64,000 nt of DNA from CAWDXG01 sp963822115. GTDB lineage: Bacteria > Myxococcota_A > Polyangia > Polyangiales > Polyangiaceae. Below the pieces are notes generated by a model. That model worked only from the letters and a program-made list of their open reading frames with translations. It was not told where the DNA came from and did no database searches. This document shows, in pieces, positions 14,355 through 22,254 of this stretch; position 1 is the first letter of the stretch; every line of letters starts with the position of its first letter. The stretch lies in contig CAWGGM010000004.1 of the NCBI GenBank assembly GCA_963822115.1, forward strand, positions 1-64,000, given 5' to 3'. Position numbers and translations under genes: made by a program.

Positions 14355-14876
14355 ATGCTCCCCATCGACCAGATGCCCCGCGTGCCCGGCTTCGAGACGC
14401 CGCGGCAGCTGTACTGCGTGCTGGCCGAACCCGCGCCGCTGTTCGGAATGGAATATCCGCTGCGCCGCACGCGCGTCGATTGGCAGGCGCTGTGCGATGC
14501 GGGCGCGCGGGGCGTGCTGTGTCTGCACGCGCCCGCGCACTACGAGCCCACCCCGCTGAGGCTGCTGGCGACGATCGATCTCGAGGATCTGGTCGCGGGC
14601 GGCCCGCCGCGCGATCCGCAAGGCGAGCTCGCGCGCGTGGAACAGGCGGCAGCGCTGGTGCTCGCCGAGGTCGCGCGAGGACGCGGCGTAGTCGTGCACT
14701 GCGCCGGCGGTCGCGGCCGCACCAGCACCGTGCTCGGCTCCGTGCTCGTCCGCCTCGGCGCCGACCCCCGCTCCGTCATCGCCTACCTCGACCAGCTCCA
14801 CCAAGCCCGCGGCACGAGCGGCTGGCCTGAATCGCCCTGGCAGCGCGACGTGGTGCTCGGCGCGGGCCCGCCGTAG
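14355..14876 (+). CDS. Dual-specificity / tyrosine phosphatase-like protein
   Basis: A 173-residue protein with the cysteine phosphatase loop VVVHCAGGRGRTST, H115-C116-x5-R122-T123. A conserved aspartate-containing segment lies upstream (ATIDLEDLVAGG). C116 would form the phospho-cysteine intermediate and R122 bind phosphate. No signal peptide. It is the last gene in the 24-bp-repeat cassette and stops 23 bases before the right copy. A second phosphatase of this kind is fused to an ADP-ribosylglycohydrolase at 24622. Substrate unknown. Confidence 0.8.
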   Translation: MLPIDQMPRVPGFETPRQLYCVLAEPAPLFGMEYPLRRTRVDWQALCDAGARGVLCLHAPAHYEPTPLRLLATIDLEDLVAGGPPRDPQGELARVEQAAALVLAEVARGRGVVVHCAGGRGRTSTVLGSVLVRLGADPRSVIAYLDQLHQARGTSGWPESPWQRDVVLGAGPP

Positions 14877-14898
14877 CTGCGCGCGAGCGTCTTCTTGC

Positions 14899-14922
14899 CG
14901 TGGTCGGCGAGGCTCCCTGGTG
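14899..14922 (+). repeat. 24-bp perfect direct repeat, right copy
   Basis: Identical to 13876-13899. It lies between the phosphatase stop and the TonB-like fragment on the other strand. Confidence 0.8.
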
Positions 14923-14963
14923 CGGCGCCGTCGGACCGGCATCCAGGAATCAGAGAGAAAGCC

Positions 14964-15210
14964 TCACTCCGGCGAGAAAAGGATGGGATACACCACCGTG
15001 ACGATGCCGCCCTCCGGCTGCGGGAACACGAGCTTGCGATAGGTCGCGAGCATGCAGGGGACCACGTCGGGATCGGGGAACTTCGAACCGGAACACGTCC
15101 TTGACCACGAGCGCAGGCACCCGCTGATCCACCCAGATCAACACGGTGCGGGGGTGTTGGGCGTGCGGGTGCAAAGCCCTGTAGCGTTTCATCGCCTCGA
15201 ACACCGGGGG
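14964..15210 (-). pseudogene. C-terminal fragment of a TonB/AgmX-like periplasmic protein
   Basis: Two adjacent minus-strand frames give EAMKRYRALHPHAQ and RTVLIWVDQRVPALVVKDVF, then after a frameshift near 15060 VPCMLATYRKLVFPQPEGGI and VTVVYPILFSPE to a TGA. The final FP.PEGG..TVVYP..F resembles the C-terminal end of myxobacterial TonB/AgmX-type envelope proteins. No start and no N-terminal domain remain, so this is a relic. Confidence 0.5.
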
Positions 15211-15282
15211 GCTGCCATATGCAGCAGTAGCGCGCGACGCGGGGCGACGGCGCAGCTTCGTGGATCGGCTTCGTGGTACACC

Positions 15283-16158
15283 GTGGCGGTGTTGCGTTGC
15301 GTGCTGTTTGGCTTGGCCGCTGCGATGGTCGCCTGCGCTACCCCGAGGCGGACGGCGTCTCACGCACGACGACCGGCTCCAGCTGTGGTCGAGGTCGCGC
15401 CGCCGACCCATCGCGGACCGGAGGGCACGGCCGAGACGCCGACATCTCCCAGCCATGCAAGCTTTGAAGCGTCCGCCTTCAACCTCGACGGGCTGCGCCT
15501 TGGTGCGACGATCGGTGACTTCGGAGGTCGCCACAAGTCATCGCTCTGCGACGACGACCCGATCGAAAGCGGGAAGCGACACGTGTGGTTCTTTGCCCCC
15601 TGCAACCACAAGCGCGCGCTGCCCGACGCCACCGTTGTCGCGGTGCTCGCTACGCCCGCCAAGGAAGGCGCCACCCCGGCGGGCAAGGCAACGGCGATCG
15701 CCTGGTTCGGCGGCAACTGGCCCACCCATGCGGGAGTGTTTCCGGTTCCATTGCACACGACACTCACCGAAGTCGAACGCGCGCTCGGCCCCGGCCAGCG
15801 CCTCTTCGACTTCAAGGGTGTGCTGGACGGCGGAGAGCACCTCGTCGTCTACCGCCACGGCGAGCAGATCTATTCCGTCATCCAGAACGGCGCCGCCATC
15901 GGCTTCGTCATCGGGCGCATGAGCCACAGCCCCAACGACGAGGAGTGGCGGGGCCTCGTCGGCAACGCACTACGCCAGGTACACCCGGCCGCGCGCTCAA
16001 CCGAGAGTGGCGGCCGCCACCGGCGGACAGCGACGTCGCCACGCGGGGCAGGTGCAAATCAAACCGGATCCGCACCGATCCGCTGCTTGGCCCGCGCATT
16101 GCTCATCCACGCACGGCAAGCCTCACGCTTGTCGCTCCCCTCCCATAATGTTATGTAA
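15283..16158 (+). CDS. Putative lipoprotein of unknown function
   Basis: About 291 residues from GTG 15283. The N-terminus VAVLRCVLFGLAAAMVACAT has a lipobox ending at the first AC. A disordered Pro/Ala/Arg stretch follows, then a globular domain from FNLDGLRLGATIGDFGG to QNGAAIGFVIGRMSHS. The last ~50 residues (after RQVHPAAR) are composition-biased, and their DNA contains dispersed repeat copy C, so the natural C-terminus may have been displaced. Alternative starts GTG 15289 and TTG 15292 keep the signal peptide. Function unknown. Confidence 0.6.
   Translation: MAVLRCVLFGLAAAMVACATPRRTASHARRPAPAVVEVAPPTHRGPEGTAETPTSPSHASFEASAFNLDGLRLGATIGDFGGRHKSSLCDDDPIESGKRHVWFFAPCNHKRALPDATVVAVLATPAKEGATPAGKATAIAWFGGNWPTHAGVFPVPLHTTLTEVERALGPGQRLFDFKGVLDGGEHLVVYRHGEQIYSVIQNGAAIGFVIGRMSHSPNDEEWRGLVGNALRQVHPAARSTESGGRHRRTATSPRGAGANQTGSAPIRCLARALLIHARQASRLSLPSHNVM
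16007..16041 (+). repeat. Dispersed 35-bp repeat, copy C
   Basis: Core GTGGCGGCCGCCAC is a perfect 14-base palindrome; the element ends GACAGCGACGTCGCCA-like as in copy A, 32 of 35 positions the same. It lies within the 3' end of the 15283 gene. Confidence 0.55.
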
Positions 16159-16165
16159 TGTTATG
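16146..16165 (+). promoter_or_regulatory. Tandem TAATGTTATG duplication at start of a TA-like module
   Basis: TAATGTTATG is repeated head to tail at 16146-16155 and 16156-16165; the second copy contains the ATG of the small ORF. In GC-rich DNA this AT-rich tandem is a likely promoter/operator. TTGTCG at 16129 could serve as -35. Confidence 0.45.
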
Positions 16166-16255
16166 AGCGCTCCAGCTAGTTCCCGACGCCCAACTAGGTG
16201 GGACGTCGTCATCACCGAGTGGGCGCTCGACTCGTACCTCCGGGGCAAGCTGTGA
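16163..16255 (+). CDS. Short ORF upstream of XRE antitoxin, probable truncated toxin
   Basis: A 30-residue ORF (MSAPASSRRPTRWDVVITEW, ending YLRGKL). The WDVVITEWALDSYL segment resembles the N-terminus of small toxins encoded just before an XRE antitoxin. Its TGA overlaps the GTG of the regulator at 16252 (GTGA). It is much shorter than a functional toxin (about 90-110 residues), so it is either a remnant or a translation-coupling leader. Confidence 0.45.
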   Translation: MSAPASSRRPTRWDVVITEWALDSYLRGKL

Positions 16256-16752
16256 CTCTCTTCCGGACCACACCCGAGCAGAAGCTCCAGCTGGCCTCGA
16301 TCGTGGTGGAGATGATGGCCGCGGGGCTCGAGCGTGATTTCATCGTGCAGGCTTCGGAGCTCGCGCGTGTGGACCAGGGTGTCTACGACCTGATGGAGCT
16401 GTGGCGGGACGCTGCCGGCGACGCCGCCGAGCGCGCGGAGGTCATCGCCGATCTGCAGGAGTCGATCGACGACTACGCCGACGCGCCGCCGGCACCGGTC
16501 CACAAGCCGCACATCGAGCTCGAGCAGCTCGATGACGTTGCGCAACGCGTGATGGCCGAAAAGGCCAAGCTCCGACGCATCATCGATCGTCATGGCGGCG
16601 TTTCGGCCGTGGCCCGCAAGACCGGCATTCCGCAGCCTTCCCTCAGCCGCATGCTGCACTCGCCGTCCATTCCCCGGCGCTCGACGCTGTACCGTATCGC
16701 CAACGCTCTCGATCTGCCGGAGACCGACATCGCGTTCGAGTGGACGAGATAG
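16252..16752 (+). CDS. XRE-family HTH antitoxin-like regulator
   Basis: A 166-residue protein. Residues 1-105 are helical and acidic (TTPEQKLQLASIVVEMMAAG, VIADLQESIDDYAD). The C-terminal ~55 residues are a Cro/XRE helix-turn-helix: LRRIIDRHGGVSAVARKTGI, PQPSLSRMLHSP, TLYRIANALDLPE. The GTG start at 16252 overlaps the upstream stop. The XRE domain at the C-terminus and the preceding short ORF fit a HigBA/RelBE-like arrangement with a damaged toxin gene. It may still regulate the AT-rich promoter at 16146. Confidence 0.75.
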   Translation: MTLFRTTPEQKLQLASIVVEMMAAGLERDFIVQASELARVDQGVYDLMELWRDAAGDAAERAEVIADLQESIDDYADAPPAPVHKPHIELEQLDDVAQRVMAEKAKLRRIIDRHGGVSAVARKTGIPQPSLSRMLHSPSIPRRSTLYRIANALDLPETDIAFEWTR

Positions 16753-16779
16753 ATCCGCCGGTGAAAGCCGGCACGCGCC

Positions 16780-17553
16780 TCACTCCAGTGCCGCGTACTC
16801 CTCGTCCGTCAGCTCCAGGGTGGCGGCGTGGAGGTTCTCGATCAGGTGCGTCAGCGAGAGCGTCCCGGGTATGGGAAGCATCGCGGGCGAGCGGCGGAGC
16901 AGCCAGGCCAGCGCCACCTGGGTCGGCGTTGCGCCGTGCGCGCTCGCGATGCGCGCCACCTCGGCGCCGTCCGCTCCGCGTAGCGGAAAGAAGGGCACGA
17001 ACGTGATGCCGGCCGCCGCGCAGTGGTCCACCACCGCGTCGTGCTTGCGCTCTTGCAGACTGTAGTTGTTCTGCACCGCCGCGATCGGCACCACCTGCCG
17101 CGCCCGCTCGATCTGCTCCACCGTCACTTCCGAGATCCCGACGCGCTCGATCGCGCCGCGGTCCACGTACTCCTTGATGGCGCCCAGGCTGTCCTCGAGC
17201 GGCGTGTCCGGATCCACGCGGTGGAGGTAGTAGAGATCGATGCGCTGGGTGCGCAGGCTTTCCAGACTCTGCTCGATCTCGCTGCGCAACACTTCGGGCC
17301 GGCCGCGGCCCGCCCCACCGTAGCCGCCCTTGGTCGCCACGATCACCCGGTCGGGGATCGGCGAGAGCGCCGCCCCGAGGGTGCGTTCGCTGGCTCCATC
17401 CGTGTACAGGTGGGCCGTGTCGATCATCTGCACGCCCGCATCCACGGCCGCCCGGATGAACTTCACGTTCTCCGCGGTGTTGTGCAGGCGGTTCGTGCCG
17501 AGTCCGATGCGCGTGATGTCTTGGTCTCCAAGCTGCATGGCGAGGTGGAGCAT
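16780..17553 (-). CDS. Aldo/keto reductase
   Basis: A 257-residue NAD(P)H-dependent oxidoreductase with a TIM-barrel layout. Visible family features: TRIGLGTNRL at the first strand, AGVQMIDTAHLYTDG with the catalytic Asp and Tyr, VIVATKGG with the catalytic Lys, IDLYYLHRVD with the His position, then GISEVTVEQI, VQNNYS and the cofactor region ATPTQVALAWLL and PIPGT. The start is ATG 17553; ATG 17538 is also possible. Slightly shorter than the ~300-residue family mean. Single gene, divergent from rsgA. Substrate not predictable. Confidence 0.9.
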   Translation of the reverse strand: MLHLAMQLGDQDITRIGLGTNRLHNTAENVKFIRAAVDAGVQMIDTAHLYTDGASERTLGAALSPIPDRVIVATKGGYGGAGRGRPEVLRSEIEQSLESLRTQRIDLYYLHRVDPDTPLEDSLGAIKEYVDRGAIERVGISEVTVEQIERARQVVPIAAVQNNYSLQERKHDAVVDHCAAAGITFVPFFPLRGADGAEVARIASAHGATPTQVALAWLLRRSPAMLPIPGTLSLTHLIENLHAATLELTDEEYAALE

Positions 17554-17695
17554 AACAACAACCGGGATCCAGTCGAACCTGGACGAGGCACGCCCTTTGC
17601 CCTGCGGCGGCGCGACCGCTCCGAGCGGTGACACGGAGCCAAGGCGCGCTTACATTCCTGTCGCCTGGCTTGCGTCCTCGACGCAGGGGAGGGTC

Positions 17696-18772
17696 ATGCA
17701 CGCGCTACGCCGTCTGGGCTTCGGCCCGTTCTTCGCCCAGCAGCTCGATCCATCACGCGACGCCGGGGCCATCGTCGCGCGCGTCGCCGCCGAGCACCGC
17801 GGCGCCTACGAGGTCTGGTCGGCGAGCGGCTCGGGCCGGGCGCAACTTCCGGGTCGTTTGCGCCACGGGGGCGAAGAGACGGCGCCGGCCGGGGTCGGCG
17901 ACTGGGTGATGGTCGACGCCGAGCCCGCCCCGGAGCGCACGGTGCTGATCGAGCGTCTGCTCGAGCGCCGCACGCTCTTTTCGCGCGGTGCCGCGGGAAG
18001 GGAGACGCGGACCCAGGTAGTGGCGGCGAACGTCGATCTCGTCTTCGTCGTCGTGGGTCTCGACGACGATTTCAACCTGCGGCGCATCGAGCGCTACCTC
18101 GCCCGCGTCTGGGCCAGCGGCGCCAGGCCCGCCATCCTGCTCAACAAGGCGGACCTCTGCGCGGACCTCCCGCTGCGGGTTGCCGCCGTGGAGCGACACG
18201 CCGTGGGCGTTCCGGTCTACGTCGTCAGCGCCCTGCACGCCGAAGGTGTGGAGGCGGTACGCGCCAGCATCGGCGAGGGCACGACCGTCGCGCTGGTGGG
18301 CTCGTCCGGTGCCGGCAAGTCGACCCTGGTCAACGCACTGCTGGGCGAGGAGCGCATGCGCACCGGCGAGGTGCGCGCCGGCGACAGTCGTGGTCGCCAC
18401 GTCACCACCCATCGCCAGCTGGTGCTCCTTCCCGACGGCGGCCTGCTCCTCGACACCCCCGGCATGCGCGAGCTGCAGCTGCTCGACGAGGCAGGGCTCG
18501 ACACCGTGTTCGAGGACATTGCGAGCCTCGCCGAGGCCTGCCGCTTTCGCGACTGCCGGCACGACAACGAGCCGGGCTGCGCGGTGAAGGCAGCTGTCGA
18601 AGCGGGGCAGCTGGACGCCGAGCGCTTCGACCACTACCGCAAGCTCGAGCGCGAGGCGCGCGCCAACGAGCTGCGCCACGACAAGCACAAACGGCGACAG
18701 GCGGAGCGCGTCTGGGGGCAGCTCTCCGACGAGGTGGCGCAGCTGCGCAAGTGGAAGGGCGGCAAGCCGTAG
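17696..18772 (+). CDS. rsgA: Ribosome small-subunit-dependent GTPase A
   Basis: A 358-residue late 30S maturation GTPase. Order of motifs shows the circular permutation typical of RsgA: OB-fold first (residues ~20-95), then G4 NKAD at 150-153, G1 GSSGAGKST at 202-210 and G3 DTPG at 253-256. The C-terminal zinc knuckle is C282-x4-C287-x-H289-x5-C295 in CRFRDCRHDNEPGC. ATG 17696 follows GGGGAGGG. The switch region contains DSRGRHVTTHR, as usual. Housekeeping gene on its own promoter. Confidence 0.95.
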   Translation: MHALRRLGFGPFFAQQLDPSRDAGAIVARVAAEHRGAYEVWSASGSGRAQLPGRLRHGGEETAPAGVGDWVMVDAEPAPERTVLIERLLERRTLFSRGAAGRETRTQVVAANVDLVFVVVGLDDDFNLRRIERYLARVWASGARPAILLNKADLCADLPLRVAAVERHAVGVPVYVVSALHAEGVEAVRASIGEGTTVALVGSSGAGKSTLVNALLGEERMRTGEVRAGDSRGRHVTTHRQLVLLPDGGLLLDTPGMRELQLLDEAGLDTVFEDIASLAEACRFRDCRHDNEPGCAVKAAVEAGQLDAERFDHYRKLEREARANELRHDKHKRRQAERVWGQLSDEVAQLRKWKGGKP

Positions 18773-18961
18773 CGGGTGCCCGAAGCCGACGAGGCGACCG
18801 GGGACGGACAGGTGGTGCGGCCATCGCCCGGAACCGCGATATCCACATGGAACACCGCGACGCCGGGAGGCGACGGCGGCGGCGTCCGCCCTCCCTCGCT
18901 GGCTGCAAAGAATCCCTCATCCTGCACTTGACATGTGTTCAGTGAAACCTACGCTAGCCCC

Positions 18962-20762
18962 ATGTTTTCAGGGGGCGCGGTCGCAATGACCGGCGTGGGC
19001 GAGCGGAGGGCGCGCGCGGCTCCGCCAAACGAGGTGCTGCGGCTCGATTCGCGGCTGGCCGAGCTGGTGCGGGGAGAGAGCCAGGCGCGGCTCATGCTCG
19101 GCGAGCTGCTGGATTTGCTGGCGCGGCGGGGCGGGCATCACGAGCTCGGGTTCTCTTCACTCGGCGCGTATGCGCGGGAGCGCTGCGGACGCAGCACGCG
19201 CTGGGCGAACGAGTCGCGCTTGCTCGCCCAGCGCGTGGCGCAGTTGCCGCAGCTGCGCGCGGCGCTGTCGGGCGGCGCGGTCGGCTGGTGCATGGCGGAG
19301 CTCGTCGCGCGTCACGCGACCGCAGAGACGGACGCGGCGCTGACGGCGCGGGCGCTCGGCTCGACCGTGCGCGGGATGCGGGCGCATCTGGTCGAGTTGA
19401 ATGAGGGGGCCTCTGCGGGTTTGTCGCCCGCTGCCGCCGGGCCCGGCGCCGTCGACAAGGTGACGCTCGGTGTGACGCTGGGCGCGGCGGATGCGTGGCT
19501 CTGGCAGTGGACGCGCCGCTTCGCCGAGCACGTCCTCGGCGAGCGCACGGCCGAGGGCTTCGTGCACGCGCTGCTCGCCGAGAGCTACAGCTCGCTCTCG
19601 CACACGCTGCCAGCAAACGATCTGGAGGCGTTCGAGCAGAGCGAGCGGGAGGCGGAGGCGAGGAACCGTTGGCGGCAACAGCTCGAAGCCTGGCGCGAGG
19701 AATCGGAAAGGCGCTGCGAGGACAACTTCACGGAGCGCGGTCCCGGGGGGAAACCCGTCGCGCCCTTCTTCGAGCTGCCCGGGAGCCTGCAGGCGCTCGA
19801 CGCGCGCATCCGCGAGCTTTCGCGCGGGCTGGCTCAGCGCGAGTTGGAGCTGGGCCGCGCCGCGCTGGCGTTCCATGAAGCCGAGGGCTGGCGTCGGCTC
19901 GGCTACGCAACCCGGTCGCAGTACGTGCGCGAGCGCCTCGGCATCTCGCCGTCGAGCTTCAAGGCGAAGGTCGCGCTGGCGCGGCGCTGGTGCCGGCGCG
20001 TCCGGGAGGCGCTGGGCGCGGGAGAGATCGGCTACGAGTCCGCGCTCTTGATCTCGCGCGTCGCGACCGCGGAGACGGCCGATGCCTGGGTCGAGTCGAG
20101 CGCGGGCCCGCACCGTCAAGCTCCTCGAAGAAGAGGTGCGCGCCGCCGAGCTCTCACGCGACATCGGCGGACGCGTTTGCCCGCCGCCTGAAGAGACCGT
20201 GCGGCAGCTCCGGAAGCTCGAGTCGCGCGTACTCGCGGGCGACCGCGACGCAGTGCTGGCAGCACGAAGCCAGATGTCCGCCAGGCCCGGCGCCGGCGGC
20301 GCGAGCGTGCGGATGGATCTGCGGGTGACGCGCGACACGGCGCGCTTCTGGCGGACGCTGGCCCAGGTGATGCACAAGCATCTGCCGCGCGGCACGAGCT
20401 TCGTGCGCCTGCTGTGCGACACCTTCTGGAAAGCGTGGCGCCACCTCAGCGAGCGCACGGAGAAATACGCGCACATCTACGCCCGCGACCGCTACACGTG
20501 CTCGAGCCCCGTGTGCTCGCGCCGCGATGTGACCCCGCACCACGTGCAGTTCCGCTCGCGTGGCGGCAGCGACGAAGACGACAATGTCATCGCTCTGTGC
20601 ACCTGGTGCCACCTCGAGGGAGTGCACGGCGGGCGCCTGGAAGTGACGGGACGCGCCGGCCAGCTGGAGTGGCAGCTGGCCGCGTGCCGGGGCCGACCGA
20701 TGACGAGCTGGTGGCCCTGGGGGGAACATCGAAAGACAACGTCTGGCTCTCGCGGAACGTGA
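18962..20762 (+). pseudogene. HNH endonuclease-domain protein, frameshifted and 3'-fused
   Basis: N-terminal helical repeats (LGFSSLGAYARERCGRSTRW, and again RLGYATRSQYVRERLGISPS) precede a C-terminal HNH nuclease: YTCSSPVCSRRDVTPHHVQF, GGSDEDDNVIALC and WCHLEGVHGG. A one-base frameshift near 20095 (AWVESS to RARTVKLLEEEV) splits it. After about 20690 homology ends and a beta-propeller fragment begins in another frame, so the 3' end is a recombination junction. TTGACA at 18928 with TACGCT 16 bases later may be its promoter. A shortened relative lies at 54663-55499. Confidence 0.75.
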
Positions 20763-21142
20763 ACCTGCAAGCCACGATCCGTCACTACGACGGCGCGAGC
20801 TGGTCCGTGGCCTACACGGGCCAGGCCGGCTTCATCACCAGCATCTACGCCGCGACCCCCGACGACGCCTGGGCGGTCGGCGTCGAGGGCGGCGCGCTGC
20901 ACTGGAACGGCACGGCCTGGTCGAAGCCGGCAAAGAAGCTGCCGCGCGACATCGGCTACCTGTGGGGAAGCAGCGGAAGCGACATCTGGGGCGGCGGCCT
21001 GTTCGGCGCGGTCCTCCACTACGACGGCGCAACCTGGTCGCCCCTACAAGTCACCAGCGCCAGTGTCGTCGGCGTGACGGGCACAGGCCCGAACGACGTC
21101 TGGCTGCTCGCGAAGACCGGGGCGATTCTCCATCATCCGTGA
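20698..21142 (+). pseudogene. C-terminal fragment of a beta-propeller (BNR/Kelch-like) surface protein
   Basis: The frame reads LVALGGTSKDNVWLSRNV, RHYDGASWS, DDAWAVGVEGGALHWNGTAW and GSDIWGG....VLHYDGATW, ending VWLLAKTGAILHHP. These are typical repeats of myxobacterial secreted propellers (D.W.VG..G...H.DG..W). There is no start or signal peptide; it abuts the HNH gene at about 20690. A translocated relic. Confidence 0.7.
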
Positions 21143-21195
21143 GCGTGCCAGCCGCCGGCGCAATTCCCCACCCCCTGTTTGCGTAGGGGGGCTTC

Positions 21196-21348
21196 GCGGC
21201 GCGCTTCACGCATGAGTGGGTGTGGGGCTATACGACGCTCCACCTCCGCTACTCGTTCATGATCAGCGACGTGCATTCGCGCGTGTTCCCCCGGGTGTTC
21301 ACGCACGAGCTTGGCACGCGGCTTGCGCTGCCTTGCGTCGGGCAATGA
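21196..21348 (+). pseudogene. Possible 3' remnant of an unidentified gene
   Basis: An open frame without a start reads ARFTHEWVWGYTTLHLRYSF, then MISDVHSRVFPRVFTHELGT, to TGA 21346-21348. The residue mix is protein-like but no family is recognised. Its stop overlaps the ATG of the 42-codon ORF at 21345. Confidence 0.3.
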
Positions 21349-21473
21349 AACGTCCCATAATTGACAATTATTGTATACCGGACATATTTATCGAACGGAA
21401 CCTGCCTCTGCTCCGGAACACGTGGGACGAGATGTATCCGGAGAACCCCGTGGGAGAGCACAACGGTGACTGA
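21345..21473 (+). CDS. 42-residue ORF coupled to XRE regulator
   Basis: MKRPIIDNYCIPDIFIERNL continues to LLRNTWDEMYPENPVGEHNG and a TGA at 21471-21473. It overlaps the GTG of the regulator (21466) by eight bases. The DNA is much more AT-rich than its surroundings and contains a 15-base palindrome, so it could instead be a promoter region. No RBS is evident. No family recognised. Confidence 0.4.
   Translation: MKRPIIDNYCIPDIFIERNLPLLRNTWDEMYPENPVGEHNGD
21357..21371 (+). promoter_or_regulatory. 15-base palindrome, candidate operator/promoter
   Basis: ATAATTG-A-CAATTAT is a perfect inverted repeat and includes TTGACA at 21361-21366. A TATTTA box lies 18 bases later (21385-21390). It precedes the XRE regulator start by about 95 bases, suggesting autoregulation. 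Confidence 0.5.
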
Positions 21474-22251
21474 TCCGCTATTCCTGCTGGGCAAGCGGCC
21501 CGCCGGGCCGTTCGCGCGGCTTAGGCACAAGCTGCTCGACAGAACGGAGGCGGTGCAGCAGGCGTATGCGCAGCATGGGCGGGCGCGCTGGGTCGTGCCG
21601 CATGCGCGGTCGCTCGCGTTGCTCACTGGCGCTGTTCACGCGCATGACCGCTGGCACCGGGTGCTGTTGCTCGAGCCGGCATCCACGGCGCGGCGGGAGG
21701 TGTTGCACGCGCTGTTCCGGGTGGTGGTCGCGCCGGATGCGGGAGTCGCACTGCTGCCGCAGGCCGAGCTAGCGGAAGTCATGGCCAGCAACCACGCCGA
21801 GGATCTGTTCATCGGCGGAGCCGTCGACCGCGAGGACCGCGCGCTCGTCCTGTATCGCGGCAATCTGGATCGCGTCGTGATCCCGTTTTCCTGGTTCAGG
21901 GCGCGGCGTGGCGGACCGCGTCCGGACTTCGACGCCTTCGGCGTCACCGACTTCGGACAGACGGTCCAGCTCGGCAGCTATGAAGCGGCGGCCGACGCCA
22001 TCCTCTACGAGTTCGATGCGGCAACGCGGCGGCGCATGAGGGCCCGCGAGCTCGAGCGGGATAGTTCACTGGGCGGAGCGGTCAGACGGCTGCGTCTGCA
22101 GCGCGGGCTGTCACGTTCCGATTTCGCACCGCTCGACCAGAAGACTATCGCGCGCATCGAGCGCGGGGAGGTGCAAGCGCCGCACGCCGACACGCTCGGC
22201 CTGATAGCTCACCGTCTCGGCGTCGAGCCGGCGAGCCTCGGGTCCTACTGA
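21466..22251 (+). CDS. DUF2442-like plus XRE helix-turn-helix regulator
   Basis: A 261-residue protein. The N-terminal ~110 residues are unassigned (RPAGPFARLRHKLLDRTEAV, LLEPASTARREVLHALFRVV). Residues ~120-185 resemble a DUF2442 domain (DRVVIPFSWFR, FGVTDFGQTVQLGSYEAAAD). The C-terminal 60 residues are an XRE domain: VRRLRLQRGLSRSDFAPLDQ, KTIARIERGEVQAPHADTLG, LIAHRLGVEP. GTG start overlapping the small ORF. DUF2442-XRE proteins often act as antitoxins or autoregulators; here the only possible partner is the 42-residue ORF. Confidence 0.7.
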   Translation: MTDPLFLLGKRPAGPFARLRHKLLDRTEAVQQAYAQHGRARWVVPHARSLALLTGAVHAHDRWHRVLLLEPASTARREVLHALFRVVVAPDAGVALLPQAELAEVMASNHAEDLFIGGAVDREDRALVLYRGNLDRVVIPFSWFRARRGGPRPDFDAFGVTDFGQTVQLGSYEAAADAILYEFDAATRRRMRARELERDSSLGGAVRRLRLQRGLSRSDFAPLDQKTIARIERGEVQAPHADTLGLIAHRLGVEPASLGSY

Positions 22252-22254
22252 CCG

